Shown here piece by piece: positions 40,679 to 49,716 of a stretch of DNA of 64,000 nt. The position numbers and the translations under genes are program-made. Below the pieces are notes generated by a model. That model was given only the letters and a program-made list of their open reading frames with translations, was not told the DNA's origin and made no database searches. The DNA comes from Paracoccaceae bacterium. Lineage in GTDB: Bacteria; Pseudomonadota; Alphaproteobacteria; Rhodobacterales; Rhodobacteraceae. Location: the NCBI GenBank assembly GCA_019090795.1, contig JAHRVG010000041.1, forward strand, positions 33,815 through 97,814, written 5' to 3'. The first letter of the stretch is position 1. The number at the start of each line of letters is the position of its first letter.

Positions 40679-41138
40679 AATCCCCGATGATCGCATCGGT
40701 AAAACGGCACAGGTCTGTAGGGGAAATCGGGAATAAATGGCGCGGTGTACCCGCAGCAGCCCAGAGGGTTTGATAGCTTTGCAAATGAGGGTCAAGGAAA
40801 CAACGGATCGGGTTTTTATGGCCGATTGGGGCGACGCCGCCGATAGCGAAACCGGTTTCGCTCCGGATTAGCGCAGCGTCCGCCTTGCCGATGGGTTCCT
40901 GGGCCAGAACAGCAGCTTTATCAGGGCAGACCTGATTGATGCCAGAGGTCAGAAACAGAATGGCCTTGCCCGAAGTATTACCGAGGAAAACGATGGATTT
41001 CGTGATTTGGCCAACCCTGCAACCCAAGGCGTCTGCTGCCTGTTGCGCTGTGTGGGTGTCGACGCTCATTTCCCTGATTTGAAGGCTGAAATCCATATCG
41101 GCGGCATGACGTTTCACGCGATTGAGGCTTTTGCTCAT
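40668..41138 (-). CDS. YbaK/EbsC-type aminoacyl-tRNA deacylase
   Basis: TAQQAADALGCRVGQITKSIVFLG, FAIGGVAPIGH; ATG at 41138 preferred to the longer ORF. Confidence 0.9.
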   Translation of the reverse strand: MSKSLNRVKRHAADMDFSLQIREMSVDTHTAQQAADALGCRVGQITKSIVFLGNTSGKAILFLTSGINQVCPDKAAVLAQEPIGKADAALIRSETGFAIGGVAPIGHKNPIRCFLDPHLQSYQTLWAAAGTPRHLFPISPTDLCRFTDAIIGDFTR

Positions 41139-41257
41139 GGGGGGGCTTTCCAGAATGATTATAGGCTCAGCGTGGCAATTAATTTTGACAGTGCAATTTG
41201 GCGCAGGGGATTGCAAGACGCTTGACCCTTTGGTGGGGATGAACCAAACCTTAAGGT

Positions 41258-44041
41258 ATGGCTTTGAAAGATTTACTGAAAACCGCGCCGATTCCCTTTG
41301 AACCCGAGTTGACGCAGGAGGTTCTTGCCAAACTGGGTTTGGCTGAGGGACACGCAAAAGAACTGGTGGCAGGAATTGCCGGGTGCAGCCCATATTTGCG
41401 GGGGCTTTTGATGCGGGAGGCGGACTGGTTTGCGGGGGCGCTCAATCTGGAACCGGAGGAAGTCTTCACCGCGATTTTGGCTAGCACCGGCGCACAAGCA
41501 CCGCAAGAACTGTCTATTCAACTGCGTATCGCCAAGCGGCGGGTAGCACTGTTGCTGGCAGTTTGTGATCTGGGGGGTGTTTGGTCGTTGGAACAGATTA
41601 CCCGCAGATTGACCGAATTTGCAGATTTTGCCACGCAGGCGGCGCTGCAATCGCAGATCAGGCGAGAGCAGGCGCGCGGCAAGCTGCCGGGTGTCAGTGT
41701 TGAGGATGTTGCCGATTGTGCGGGCATTGTGGTGCTGGCGATGGGGAAAATGGGCGCATATGAGCTGAATTATTCATCCGACATTGACCTGATTGTGCTG
41801 TTTGATGAGACCCGCCACACTGAGGAAAACTATTATGATGTGCGTGCGGGATTCCTGCGGGCGACGCGAAATATGACCAAGATGTTGTCGGATATTACAG
41901 CCGATGGCTATGTTTTCCGAACCGATTTACGCCTGCGGCCCAACCCGTCGGTTACACCGGTTTGTGTGCCGATGGACGGGGCCGAAGCTTATTACGAGAG
42001 CGAAGGGCGCACTTGGGAGCGAGCGGCATTTATCAAGGCCCGTGTTTGTGCCGGGGATATTGAGGCCGGAAATAGGTTTCTAGAACGGATCAGACCTTTT
42101 GTGTGGCGCCGTCATCTGGATTTTGTGGCCATTCAGGACGCTCATGACATGCGCCAGCGCATCCGCGAGCACAAAGGGCTGGGGGGAGAAATTGTGGTGC
42201 TGGGGCATGACCTCAAGCTCGGGCGCGGGGGTATCCGCGAGATCGAGTTCTTTGCCCAGACCCAGCAGTTGATTGCTGGTGGGCGCGACAAGAATCTACG
42301 GTCTTCGCGCACAGACGAGGCATTACGGGCATTGGCCGCGAAGGAATGGTTACCGTCCGATTTGGCACAACAGCTGATTGCGGCATACCGGGCGCATCGC
42401 GACATAGAGCATCGAATCCAGATGTTGCGGGACGCTCAGACCCACAAGATGCCCGCCAATGCGGCGGAAATGGATCGGTTGGCGCGTCTTTGTGGTTGGG
42501 CAGATACAGGTGCGTTCATGGAGGATGTTCGCGCCCGTCTGGGGCATGTTCACTTCGCAACCGAGAGCTTTTTTGCACCTGATGAGAAAGAGGAATTGAC
42601 GCCTGACGCGGCGGAGTTGCCTGCGGATTTAATGCAGATAATGGACAGTTGGGCAGGCCTGCCTGCGCTGCGCTCGCCACGCGCGGTGACGATCTTTGAC
42701 CGCTTGCGTCCGGACTTGATAAACCGCTTGGCTAAAACAACCCGGCCCGGAGAAACATTGGCACAGCTTGACGGGTTCGTGCGCGGCTTGCCAGCTGGGG
42801 TCCAGCTATTTTCAATGTTCGAGGCCAACCCGCACATTCTGGATCTGCTCATTGATATTTGCGCAACAGCCCCGAGCTTGGCGCAATATCTGTCGCGCAA
42901 TACCGGAGTTTTTGATGCGGTTCTGAGTGGTCGGTTTTTTGATCCGTTACCCAGTTCAAAGCAAATGTCAGAACAGTTGGCTGGAGTTTTGCAAGATACG
43001 TGTGATTATGAAGAAGCGCTGAATGGGACGCGGCGCTGGTTTAAAGAAATGCACTTTCGTATCGGGGTGTTGGTATTGCGCAAACTGGCCCCGCTGGAGG
43101 AAGCAGAGCGGGCTTACGCTGACTTGGCAGAGGCGGTTTTGCAGCAAGTGTTACCCTTGGTGCAGCGCGATTTTGCCCGCCGTTACGGGGTGTTTGATAG
43201 CCAACAGATGTCGGTTCTGGCCATGGGAAAACTTGGATCCCGCCAGATGACCGCAACGTCTGATTTGGATTTGATCGTCGTTTATCGAGCTGTTGGCGAG
43301 GTTTCGGATGGCCGACGCGGGTTGGCCCAGAGCGCGTATTTTTCGCGCCTCACGCAAGCGCTGATCACCGCACTGACCTCTCCGATGGCCGAGGGTATGC
43401 TTTACGAGGTTGACATGCGCTTGCGCCCGAGTGGGCGTGCAGGGACTGTGGCGACCTCTCTGGCTGGCTTTGAAACCTATCAGTTTACAAAGGCCTGGAC
43501 TTGGGAGCATTTGGCCCTGACGCGTGGGCGGGTGATTGCCGGCGATGTGGCACTGGCCGAGGCGTTGGAGAAGCTACGCCGGGATGTGTTGGCTGAGACG
43601 CGGGATCCGGAGAGTGTACGCAAGGACGTGCGCGATATGCGCAACCGCTTGGCCGTGGCTAAAACCGCTACGGCTGGTGACTGGGACGTAAAGGATCGCG
43701 CTGGCGGTATTCTGGATATCGAGCTGCTAGCGCAAATGTTCAGCCTATTGGGAAAAAAAACCAGTGGAGAACCTGACCAGCAGTTGCAAGATGCAGTGGC
43801 GGAAGGGCTTTTGGGACGTGAGGATTGCGAGCAGTTGAGCCGAACGCATCGTTTTTTATGCTCGTTTCAACAAGCGCACCGGTTGTTGATGGAGGGGCGT
43901 TTTGATCCTGAAAAACTTGGTGCCGAGGGAATGGATTTTGTCATCCGAATCGCGGGATGCGAAAATGCCGAGGCGTTAAAGTCGGAAATTCAGGTGCAAA
44001 CCGGTGTTGCTGAACAGATTATTGTACGGAATTTGTCGTAA
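41258..44041 (+). CDS. glnE: bifunctional glutamine synthetase adenylyltransferase/deadenylase
   Basis: duplicated nucleotidyltransferase motifs (MGKMGAYELNYSSDIDLIVLFD; MGKLGSRQMTATSDLDLIVVY). Confidence 0.97.
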   Translation: MALKDLLKTAPIPFEPELTQEVLAKLGLAEGHAKELVAGIAGCSPYLRGLLMREADWFAGALNLEPEEVFTAILASTGAQAPQELSIQLRIAKRRVALLLAVCDLGGVWSLEQITRRLTEFADFATQAALQSQIRREQARGKLPGVSVEDVADCAGIVVLAMGKMGAYELNYSSDIDLIVLFDETRHTEENYYDVRAGFLRATRNMTKMLSDITADGYVFRTDLRLRPNPSVTPVCVPMDGAEAYYESEGRTWERAAFIKARVCAGDIEAGNRFLERIRPFVWRRHLDFVAIQDAHDMRQRIREHKGLGGEIVVLGHDLKLGRGGIREIEFFAQTQQLIAGGRDKNLRSSRTDEALRALAAKEWLPSDLAQQLIAAYRAHRDIEHRIQMLRDAQTHKMPANAAEMDRLARLCGWADTGAFMEDVRARLGHVHFATESFFAPDEKEELTPDAAELPADLMQIMDSWAGLPALRSPRAVTIFDRLRPDLINRLAKTTRPGETLAQLDGFVRGLPAGVQLFSMFEANPHILDLLIDICATAPSLAQYLSRNTGVFDAVLSGRFFDPLPSSKQMSEQLAGVLQDTCDYEEALNGTRRWFKEMHFRIGVLVLRKLAPLEEAERAYADLAEAVLQQVLPLVQRDFARRYGVFDSQQMSVLAMGKLGSRQMTATSDLDLIVVYRAVGEVSDGRRGLAQSAYFSRLTQALITALTSPMAEGMLYEVDMRLRPSGRAGTVATSLAGFETYQFTKAWTWEHLALTRGRVIAGDVALAEALEKLRRDVLAETRDPESVRKDVRDMRNRLAVAKTATAGDWDVKDRAGGILDIELLAQMFSLLGKKTSGEPDQQLQDAVAEGLLGREDCEQLSRTHRFLCSFQQAHRLLMEGRFDPEKLGAEGMDFVIRIAGCENAEALKSEIQVQTGVAEQIIVRNLS

Positions 44042-44107
44042 AGATGGCAGTTTTCTGCGGTTGCTTTGTTGTAGGCACAATAGAAACAGGGCAGGGAGGC
44101 CCAGAGT

Positions 44108-44383
44108 ATGGTTTATAAAGGTAATCTTGATATTGATCCACGCGGGTTGATTTATGAAAGCTATCGGATTGACGGGATTGTCCTAGAGGAATGCCGTAGT
44201 ATTTTTCTGGATTGGGCCATGGGGACACCAGTTGGGGCGGATATGGCGGCGAACCTGAATGCGCTGATGGTGGAATACGGTAATGCAGCGCCAGAGCATC
44301 CGATGACGATCGTTTTACGTGAGGGATTGGAAAGAGAAACCGCGCCCAGAGGGCGGCGTGGTGGGGCCATGGGACGGCGTTAA
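44108..44383 (+). CDS. small hypothetical protein
   Basis: clean ORF with RBS (ggcaggga) directly 3' of glnE. Confidence 0.6.
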   Translation: MVYKGNLDIDPRGLIYESYRIDGIVLEECRSIFLDWAMGTPVGADMAANLNALMVEYGNAAPEHPMTIVLREGLERETAPRGRRGGAMGRR

Positions 44384-44399
44384 ACTAGAACGGAATTTT

Positions 44400-44421
44400 C
44401 TCCGGACCGATAGGTCCGGAG
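44400..44421. terminator. hairpin between convergent genes
   Basis: CTCCGGACC-gata-GGTCCGGAG; weak T-tract. Confidence 0.45.
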
Positions 44422-44451
44422 TTGTTAACCAGAAAACTATGTGGTGGCGTG

Positions 44452-45159
44452 CTAGGCGACCAGATCCTGAATTGGCATTTCAAGCATCCAGTCGACATCC
44501 TGACGCTCATTGTAAATTAGGAAGCCTTTCATAACTTGGTCTTTTTCGGCGTGATGCCATGCCAGTGCACCGGGATCAGAATGCAAGTAGCCCTCTCGTT
44601 CGGCAAGCCCTTTGAAAGCGATAGATTGTGGCATGAAGCCAAAGACGTAATCCGGGGACCATGTCATTAACGCTGAAGCTTGGGCATAGCGGGCTAAAAC
44701 GCTGGAAACACCGGTGCCGCGATAACTGTTGTCGCGGCCATCGAGCCAAACTTCGCCGTGATAAACGGCCCGCCCTTTAATGCGACCAGCACCAGGGCCG
44801 GGAGTGTAATTAGAGGCTTCCATATCCAGCGGCATGCCAGAGGGGGGGAAACTGCGGAAATTGTCGGTGAAATACTCGGCCAAGGTCTGGTTCTTGAGGT
44901 CTATCAAGCGCATGGCTTGGGTATGTACCAATTGGTTTTTCTCATTGCGCCCTGCAATCCAGAAACCTTTGCCTTGGCTAAGGTCTGTCAACTTGGGATT
45001 GAAAGGATCCCCTAGAGGTTGCTGGGGCCGATACTCAGCGACAAGCTCGGCGTACTCTTCAAAATTTGTGCCGATATGCAGTGAAATGCCGTAAGTGCGG
45101 ACAAGGTCGCTGATCGAAGAAACAAACTGCGCACCGGCGAATTTACTTTGGTAAGACAT
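44452..45159 (-). CDS. uncharacterised protein, possible acyltransferase (GNAT-like) fold
   Basis: long ORF with RBS; segment RGTGVSSVLARYAQASALMTWSPDYVFGFMPQSIAFKGLAEREGY is weakly GNAT-like; family not recognised. Confidence 0.6.
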   Translation of the reverse strand: MSYQSKFAGAQFVSSISDLVRTYGISLHIGTNFEEYAELVAEYRPQQPLGDPFNPKLTDLSQGKGFWIAGRNEKNQLVHTQAMRLIDLKNQTLAEYFTDNFRSFPPSGMPLDMEASNYTPGPGAGRIKGRAVYHGEVWLDGRDNSYRGTGVSSVLARYAQASALMTWSPDYVFGFMPQSIAFKGLAEREGYLHSDPGALAWHHAEKDQVMKGFLIYNERQDVDWMLEMPIQDLVA

Positions 45160-45203
45160 GGGTAGCTCCTGTGTTTTTGGTTAACACAGCTTTTGTAACC
45201 CAT

Positions 45204-46103
45204 TTATGAGGCTTTGGCCTCTAAATTTACATCTATAGGATTTACGTTCATTATGAGTTCCTTGGGCATGGATTGCGCAATTTCGGGAGATAATCCATGT
45301 ATATCAATGTTATGCGTGCGATCAATGAGAGTTGCCAGTACTGCAGTGCCATCTGGGAAGCGGCAACCTAAAATCAACCTCTGGTAGCTAATTGGAACGG
45401 CTTTTCCTTCTGGCTCTCTTGCGACCCGTGTATGAATGTGATCCAGACGCATGGCATGAGTGTCTGATACATCCTGAAAAGGTTGTGTTAGCAAATTACC
45501 AAACCCGGGGCCGCCAGGCATGTCTGCAACCCCGCGCCCAATGCTGGAGCGTTCCCAGGTCCAGCCAAACCATGTGGCGTAGGATGACTTGTTTCCGACT
45601 TCGACACAGACCCAGCTATTTTGCAACCAGCGAAAAACCATCATGTAAGGTCGAATTAGTGCCAGCGAATCCGACTCAATTTTTCCACGCGATTCCGCCC
45701 AGCACTGAAACCCGTATTGCAGTAAAATTGAACTGTCTGACCAGAGTTTGGATAGCGGGTGCTGTTGCATGTGATAGAATATTCCGCCCTCTTCATTGAG
45801 CGAAATATGCGGCAAGCCATTCTTATGGCCGGACAAATTGTTAGCCCACGCCTCTCCACGCGCCAGCAGAGCCTCTGCTTCGCGTAGTGAATCTTTCCCG
45901 GCCTCAGTCAAGAAATACTGCCGGTCCTCAATGTTAAACAGTTCGACCCCCATGCTTTCCTCAAGCATGGTAATGTGTCGTCTCACTGTCTGTCGTGTGC
46001 TGCCCAACTCTCGAACTGCACGCGACAAATTCAATGTGCGCGCCATAGTCGTGAAGGAACGCACCTGCTCGAATAAAATTGCCTGGCTCTGTTTGCGCGC
46101 CAT
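45204..46103 (-). CDS. LysR-type HTH protein with atypical C-terminal domain
   Basis: N-terminal LysR HTH (FTTMARTLNLSRAVRELGSTRQTVRRHITMLEESMGVELFNIEDRQYFLTEAG); C-terminal part does not resemble a LysR substrate-binding domain. Confidence 0.75.
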   Translation of the reverse strand: MARKQSQAILFEQVRSFTTMARTLNLSRAVRELGSTRQTVRRHITMLEESMGVELFNIEDRQYFLTEAGKDSLREAEALLARGEAWANNLSGHKNGLPHISLNEEGGIFYHMQQHPLSKLWSDSSILLQYGFQCWAESRGKIESDSLALIRPYMMVFRWLQNSWVCVEVGNKSSYATWFGWTWERSSIGRGVADMPGGPGFGNLLTQPFQDVSDTHAMRLDHIHTRVAREPEGKAVPISYQRLILGCRFPDGTAVLATLIDRTHNIDIHGLSPEIAQSMPKELIMNVNPIDVNLEAKAS

Positions 46104-46331
46104 GCCCACCTCTTGTTTCAAATCATAAGAAACAGAAGAATCGGTCTGAAAATTCTGTCCGAATAAAAGCATATAATCGCAGTGGTTGCGTGATTGCAAG
46201 TTTTAACGGTCCAAAACGTAAATAAATCATACATTGATGGTAAATTTAAACACGCCGAATGGTTGTTTTTAACAAATTGAATGCATACACATAATCGTAT
46301 TCTCTAATATCAGGACAATTAGGGAGAAAAC

Positions 46332-46685
46332 ATGACCCATCCAGTGGATATTCACGTCGGCCGCCGCATGAAAGAGATGCGGGTGATTCGCGGTTTCACA
46401 CAGGCGCAGGTTGCCGATAACCTGCAGCTTTCGTTTCAGCAGATTCAAAAATACGAGCTGGGGCGCAACCGTATCTCCGCCAGCAGACTGTATGAACTCG
46501 CAATGTTGTTCGAAGTTTCACCAGCTTATTTTTTCGGTGGGCTGCAGGGCGCAGAGGAAAACGACTCTGGCGCGATTGATCTGGAAACAGCACGTGTCAT
46601 GTCTGATCTTTCCCGGATAAAAAATGAGCGGGTTAAAACTCAGCTTAATACCTTTATCCACGAACTTGCCCGGCAGAACGCCTGA
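46332..46685 (+). CDS. XRE family helix-turn-helix regulator
   Basis: VGRRMKEMRVIRGFTQAQVADNLQLSFQQIQKYELGRNRISASRLYELA. Confidence 0.93.
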   Translation: MTHPVDIHVGRRMKEMRVIRGFTQAQVADNLQLSFQQIQKYELGRNRISASRLYELAMLFEVSPAYFFGGLQGAEENDSGAIDLETARVMSDLSRIKNERVKTQLNTFIHELARQNA

Positions 46686-46730
46686 CAAACCAGTTAGCTA
46701 GTATGCACAATTTGTGCCAGTAACTAGGAA

Positions 46731-46764
46731 ACGCAGGTTGCATTTTGTGCAACCTGCGTTTTTT
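46731..46764 (+). terminator. strong intrinsic terminator after the XRE gene
   Basis: ACGCAGGTTGCA-ttttg-TGCAACCTGCGT + TTTTTT. Confidence 0.92.
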
Positions 46765-48133
46765 ATGACAGTGCGGCCAATATCCGCGCCCAGCTGCGTA
46801 CACCTTTGTGAAAAGACCGAAGGTCGTATTTTTCGTTTGGCGAATGGATATTGTCATTATCCTGCGCAAATCCGATCAGCATTGATTGGCTACCGACAAT
46901 TTCCTGAAAATGCCCGGCAATCGGGATCGAACCTCCACAGCCCACATAGGCTGCCTCGACCTCCCATTCTTCGCTAAGGGCGACGCGTGCTTTTTCAAAG
47001 GCGGGATTATCAATCTCCATTGATGATGCGGCCGAAAGGCTATGATCTTCAAAGGAAATTTTGCAATCCGCAGGTAAATGGGCGCGCATATGGGCCCGAA
47101 AGGCATCGCGAATTTTTTGGGGATTCTGTTGGCCCACAAGGCGAAAACTCAACTTGGCATGGGCTTGAGCCGGAAGTACGGTTTTAAAGCCATCGCCTGT
47201 ATAGCCGCCCCAGATACCATTCACGTCACATGTTGGACGCGACCAGATCTGTTCTAATCCGCTGCGTCCCGATTCGCCTGCAGGTTGCTGCAAGCCTACG
47301 TCCTCGAGGAATTCTTGTGGATCAAAACCCAGTGCCTGCCACTGCTTGGCCACTTGCTCGGGCAACTCGGGCACACCCTCATAGAAATCGGCCAGCGTGA
47401 CCCGCCCCTGATCATCATGCAGGGCCGCCAGTGCCTTGGTCAGTACCCGAATTGGGTTCATCGCGATGCCGCCATACATACCGGAATGCAAATCGCGGTC
47501 AGGGCCGGAGATGGTTACAGCTTCGCCCACCAGCCCGCGCAACATGGTCACAATACCCGGAGTATCAGGGCGGGCCATACCAGTGTCGCAAATTAGCGTA
47601 ACATCTGATTTCAGCTCCTCGGCATTTTCCTGCATGAAAGGCACCAACGAGGGTGATCCGCTTTCCTCTTCCCCCTCGAAAAACAACGAAACCTTGACTG
47701 GCAGTTTTCCGGTGACAGCCTTCCATCCCCGGCAGGCCTCGATGAAAGTCATCAACTGGCCCTTGTCGTCAGACGATCCACGGCCGCGAATCACCCTGCC
47801 GTTTGGAGTGTCCGCGATCAGTGGTTCAAAGGGGGGGGTATCCCACAAATCCAGTGGATCGACAGGTTGCACGTCGTAATGGCCGTAAAACATGACATGA
47901 GTACCATCCCCTGTGCCATGGGCGACAACCATGGGATGGCCGGGTGTGGCGCGTTTTGAGGCCTCAAACCCAATTGATTCCAAATCTGTGACCAACCAGT
48001 CGGCGGCGGTATCACACGCATCTTTATAGGCAGGGTCTGTGGAAATACTCTCGATCCTGAGAAGTTCCAAAAGCCGACTAAGGGCTTTCTCCTGATCGGC
48101 GTCAATATGCGCTAAGACTTGGTCGAGTGACAT
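46763..48133 (-). CDS. M20 family dipeptidase/metallopeptidase
   Basis: VMFYGHYDVQPVDPLDLWDTPPFEP, GRGSSDDKGQLM, FEGEEESGSPSL. Confidence 0.93.
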   Translation of the reverse strand: MSLDQVLAHIDADQEKALSRLLELLRIESISTDPAYKDACDTAADWLVTDLESIGFEASKRATPGHPMVVAHGTGDGTHVMFYGHYDVQPVDPLDLWDTPPFEPLIADTPNGRVIRGRGSSDDKGQLMTFIEACRGWKAVTGKLPVKVSLFFEGEEESGSPSLVPFMQENAEELKSDVTLICDTGMARPDTPGIVTMLRGLVGEAVTISGPDRDLHSGMYGGIAMNPIRVLTKALAALHDDQGRVTLADFYEGVPELPEQVAKQWQALGFDPQEFLEDVGLQQPAGESGRSGLEQIWSRPTCDVNGIWGGYTGDGFKTVLPAQAHAKLSFRLVGQQNPQKIRDAFRAHMRAHLPADCKISFEDHSLSAASSMEIDNPAFEKARVALSEEWEVEAAYVGCGGSIPIAGHFQEIVGSQSMLIGFAQDNDNIHSPNEKYDLRSFHKGVRSWARILAALS

Positions 48134-48221
48134 TGGGCTTGTCTCCAGTAGGGGGTGTTGCGCTAAACTACGCATATTTAGGCGTATGAGATAAAGTGTT
48201 AATCTCTCAGAGGAGTAAGAA

Positions 48222-49217
48222 ATGGCATTTCGGTTGATTGTTAGTGTGGGGTTTTTCTTGACTGCGTTTACCAGCGTTTCGTTGGCACAGGAATTAGAGC
48301 TGTCACTGCCATTGGGTTGCACCCTTGGGGAAACCTGTTTTATTCAGCAATTTGTGGATCACGATCCCGGCCCGGATTCGATGGATTTTGCCTGTGGCTC
48401 TGCAACCTATGACGGGCATAAAGGGACGGATATTCGCTTGCCTTCCGCGACTGAAATGGCCTCTGGTGTTGATGTGCTTGCGGCTGCACCGGGTGTGGTT
48501 CTGGGGCTGCGCGACGGGATGGATGACAAGGTTTTGCGGAGTGCGGCCGATCGGTCGGCGATCACGGCGCGCGAATGCGGCAACGGGGTGGTTTTGGATC
48601 ACGGCAACGGCTGGAGAACCCAGTATTGCCATATGAAACGCGGCTCGATTCTGGTAAAAAAGGGTGCACGTCTGGCGCGCGGTGCGCCCCTTGGTCAGGT
48701 GGGCCTGTCCGGCAATACAGAATTCCCCCATCTGCACATCACCGTTAACAAAGGTGAACAGGTTATTGATCCCTTTCAGTGGCCAAATGTTAACAAATGC
48801 GGGGCATATGGCGAAAATAACCTCTGGGTTTCCGGCTTTCCAACGGATTTTGCCTATCAGCCGACACAGGTCGTGCTGACAGGATTCGCAGCGCAAGCAG
48901 TGAAATATGCGGCGGTGCAGGATGGTGAATATGCAGATTTATCACCCTTGTCGCGCAGCAAGCCACTGGTTGCATTCGGATTAGCTGTAAACCTTCAGGA
49001 GGGGGATGTTTTCCGGATTAGGCTGGATGGGCCAATGGGCAATATAGTCGATTCCAAAAGCAAACCATTTGAGAAAAGAAAAGCCCAATGGATGAGCTTT
49101 GCCGGGAAAAAAGCCCCCTCAGCCGGATGGCCGAAGGGGCAATATCAATCGCGAATTTACGTGTTGCGCGCTGGAGAGATGATCAATTCCAGAGGTTCAT
49201 TTTATCAAATGAAATAA
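48222..49217 (+). CDS. M23 family peptidase (LytM-like)
   Basis: signal peptide; GHKGTDIRLP, GNGWRTQYCHMKRGSILVKKGARLARGAPLGQVGLSGNTEFPHLHI. Confidence 0.9.
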   Translation: MAFRLIVSVGFFLTAFTSVSLAQELELSLPLGCTLGETCFIQQFVDHDPGPDSMDFACGSATYDGHKGTDIRLPSATEMASGVDVLAAAPGVVLGLRDGMDDKVLRSAADRSAITARECGNGVVLDHGNGWRTQYCHMKRGSILVKKGARLARGAPLGQVGLSGNTEFPHLHITVNKGEQVIDPFQWPNVNKCGAYGENNLWVSGFPTDFAYQPTQVVLTGFAAQAVKYAAVQDGEYADLSPLSRSKPLVAFGLAVNLQEGDVFRIRLDGPMGNIVDSKSKPFEKRKAQWMSFAGKKAPSAGWPKGQYQSRIYVLRAGEMINSRGSFYQMK

Positions 49218-49222
49218 ATATA

Positions 49223-49519
49223 TTACGCTACTTTTTGAGTGCGCTTCAAGGCCAGCCGCGCCTCGGCCAGAACGGCGGTTAGCACACGGATATGGCGATG
49301 AATACTGTAAGAGGCGTCGCCGTTCCTGCGCGCCAGCTCCAGTGTTTCTTCTTGTGACAACAAACGATCAATCACCGCTGCTGGCGAGGAGGTCTTCGCC
49401 GTTTGGGAAATGCGCTGCAAATCGGTCTCTCGATTATAGTCAGACAGGCCCAGCCGTGCGGCGCGAACCAGTATTTTTGGACGATGCAAGTTTTCCAGCA
49501 GATCGAAGATGTTGAACAT
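49223..49519 (-). CDS. small hypothetical protein (DUF6477-like by recollection)
   Basis: MFNIFDLLENLHRPKILVRAARLGLSDYNRETDLQRI; Rhodobacteraceae-type short protein. Confidence 0.6.
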   Translation of the reverse strand: MFNIFDLLENLHRPKILVRAARLGLSDYNRETDLQRISQTAKTSSPAAVIDRLLSQEETLELARRNGDASYSIHRHIRVLTAVLAEARLALKRTQKVA

Positions 49520-49716
49520 GGTAATTCTCCCTATGAGGGAAAGTATCACCCAAAAATACCTGCGTTGCGCGAGCCAGTTCATGGGCGAACGGTTTATTTA
49601 TTATTGTTTATCAATTGGAAACAATAAGTGCTGAATGTGGATAACTTTAAGGAATTTTTCAACAAACAACTCTAGGTAGTTGAGTCGATGGAAGCGCGAA
49701 TCAGGATGCCAGCAAC

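Noticed and set aside
41139-41393. N-terminal extension of the YbaK ORF
   Set aside because: Overlaps the divergent glnE start; ATG at 41138 gives the normal family length.
47831-47838. G8/C8 tract in the M20 dipeptidase gene
   Set aside because: Same length class as background homopolymers here; not singled out.
49636-49644. Single DnaA box as evidence for a replication origin
   Set aside because: One isolated 9-mer, no cluster, no dnaA/hemE/parAB or AT-rich unwinding element nearby; kept only as a side note to the flanking gene pair.
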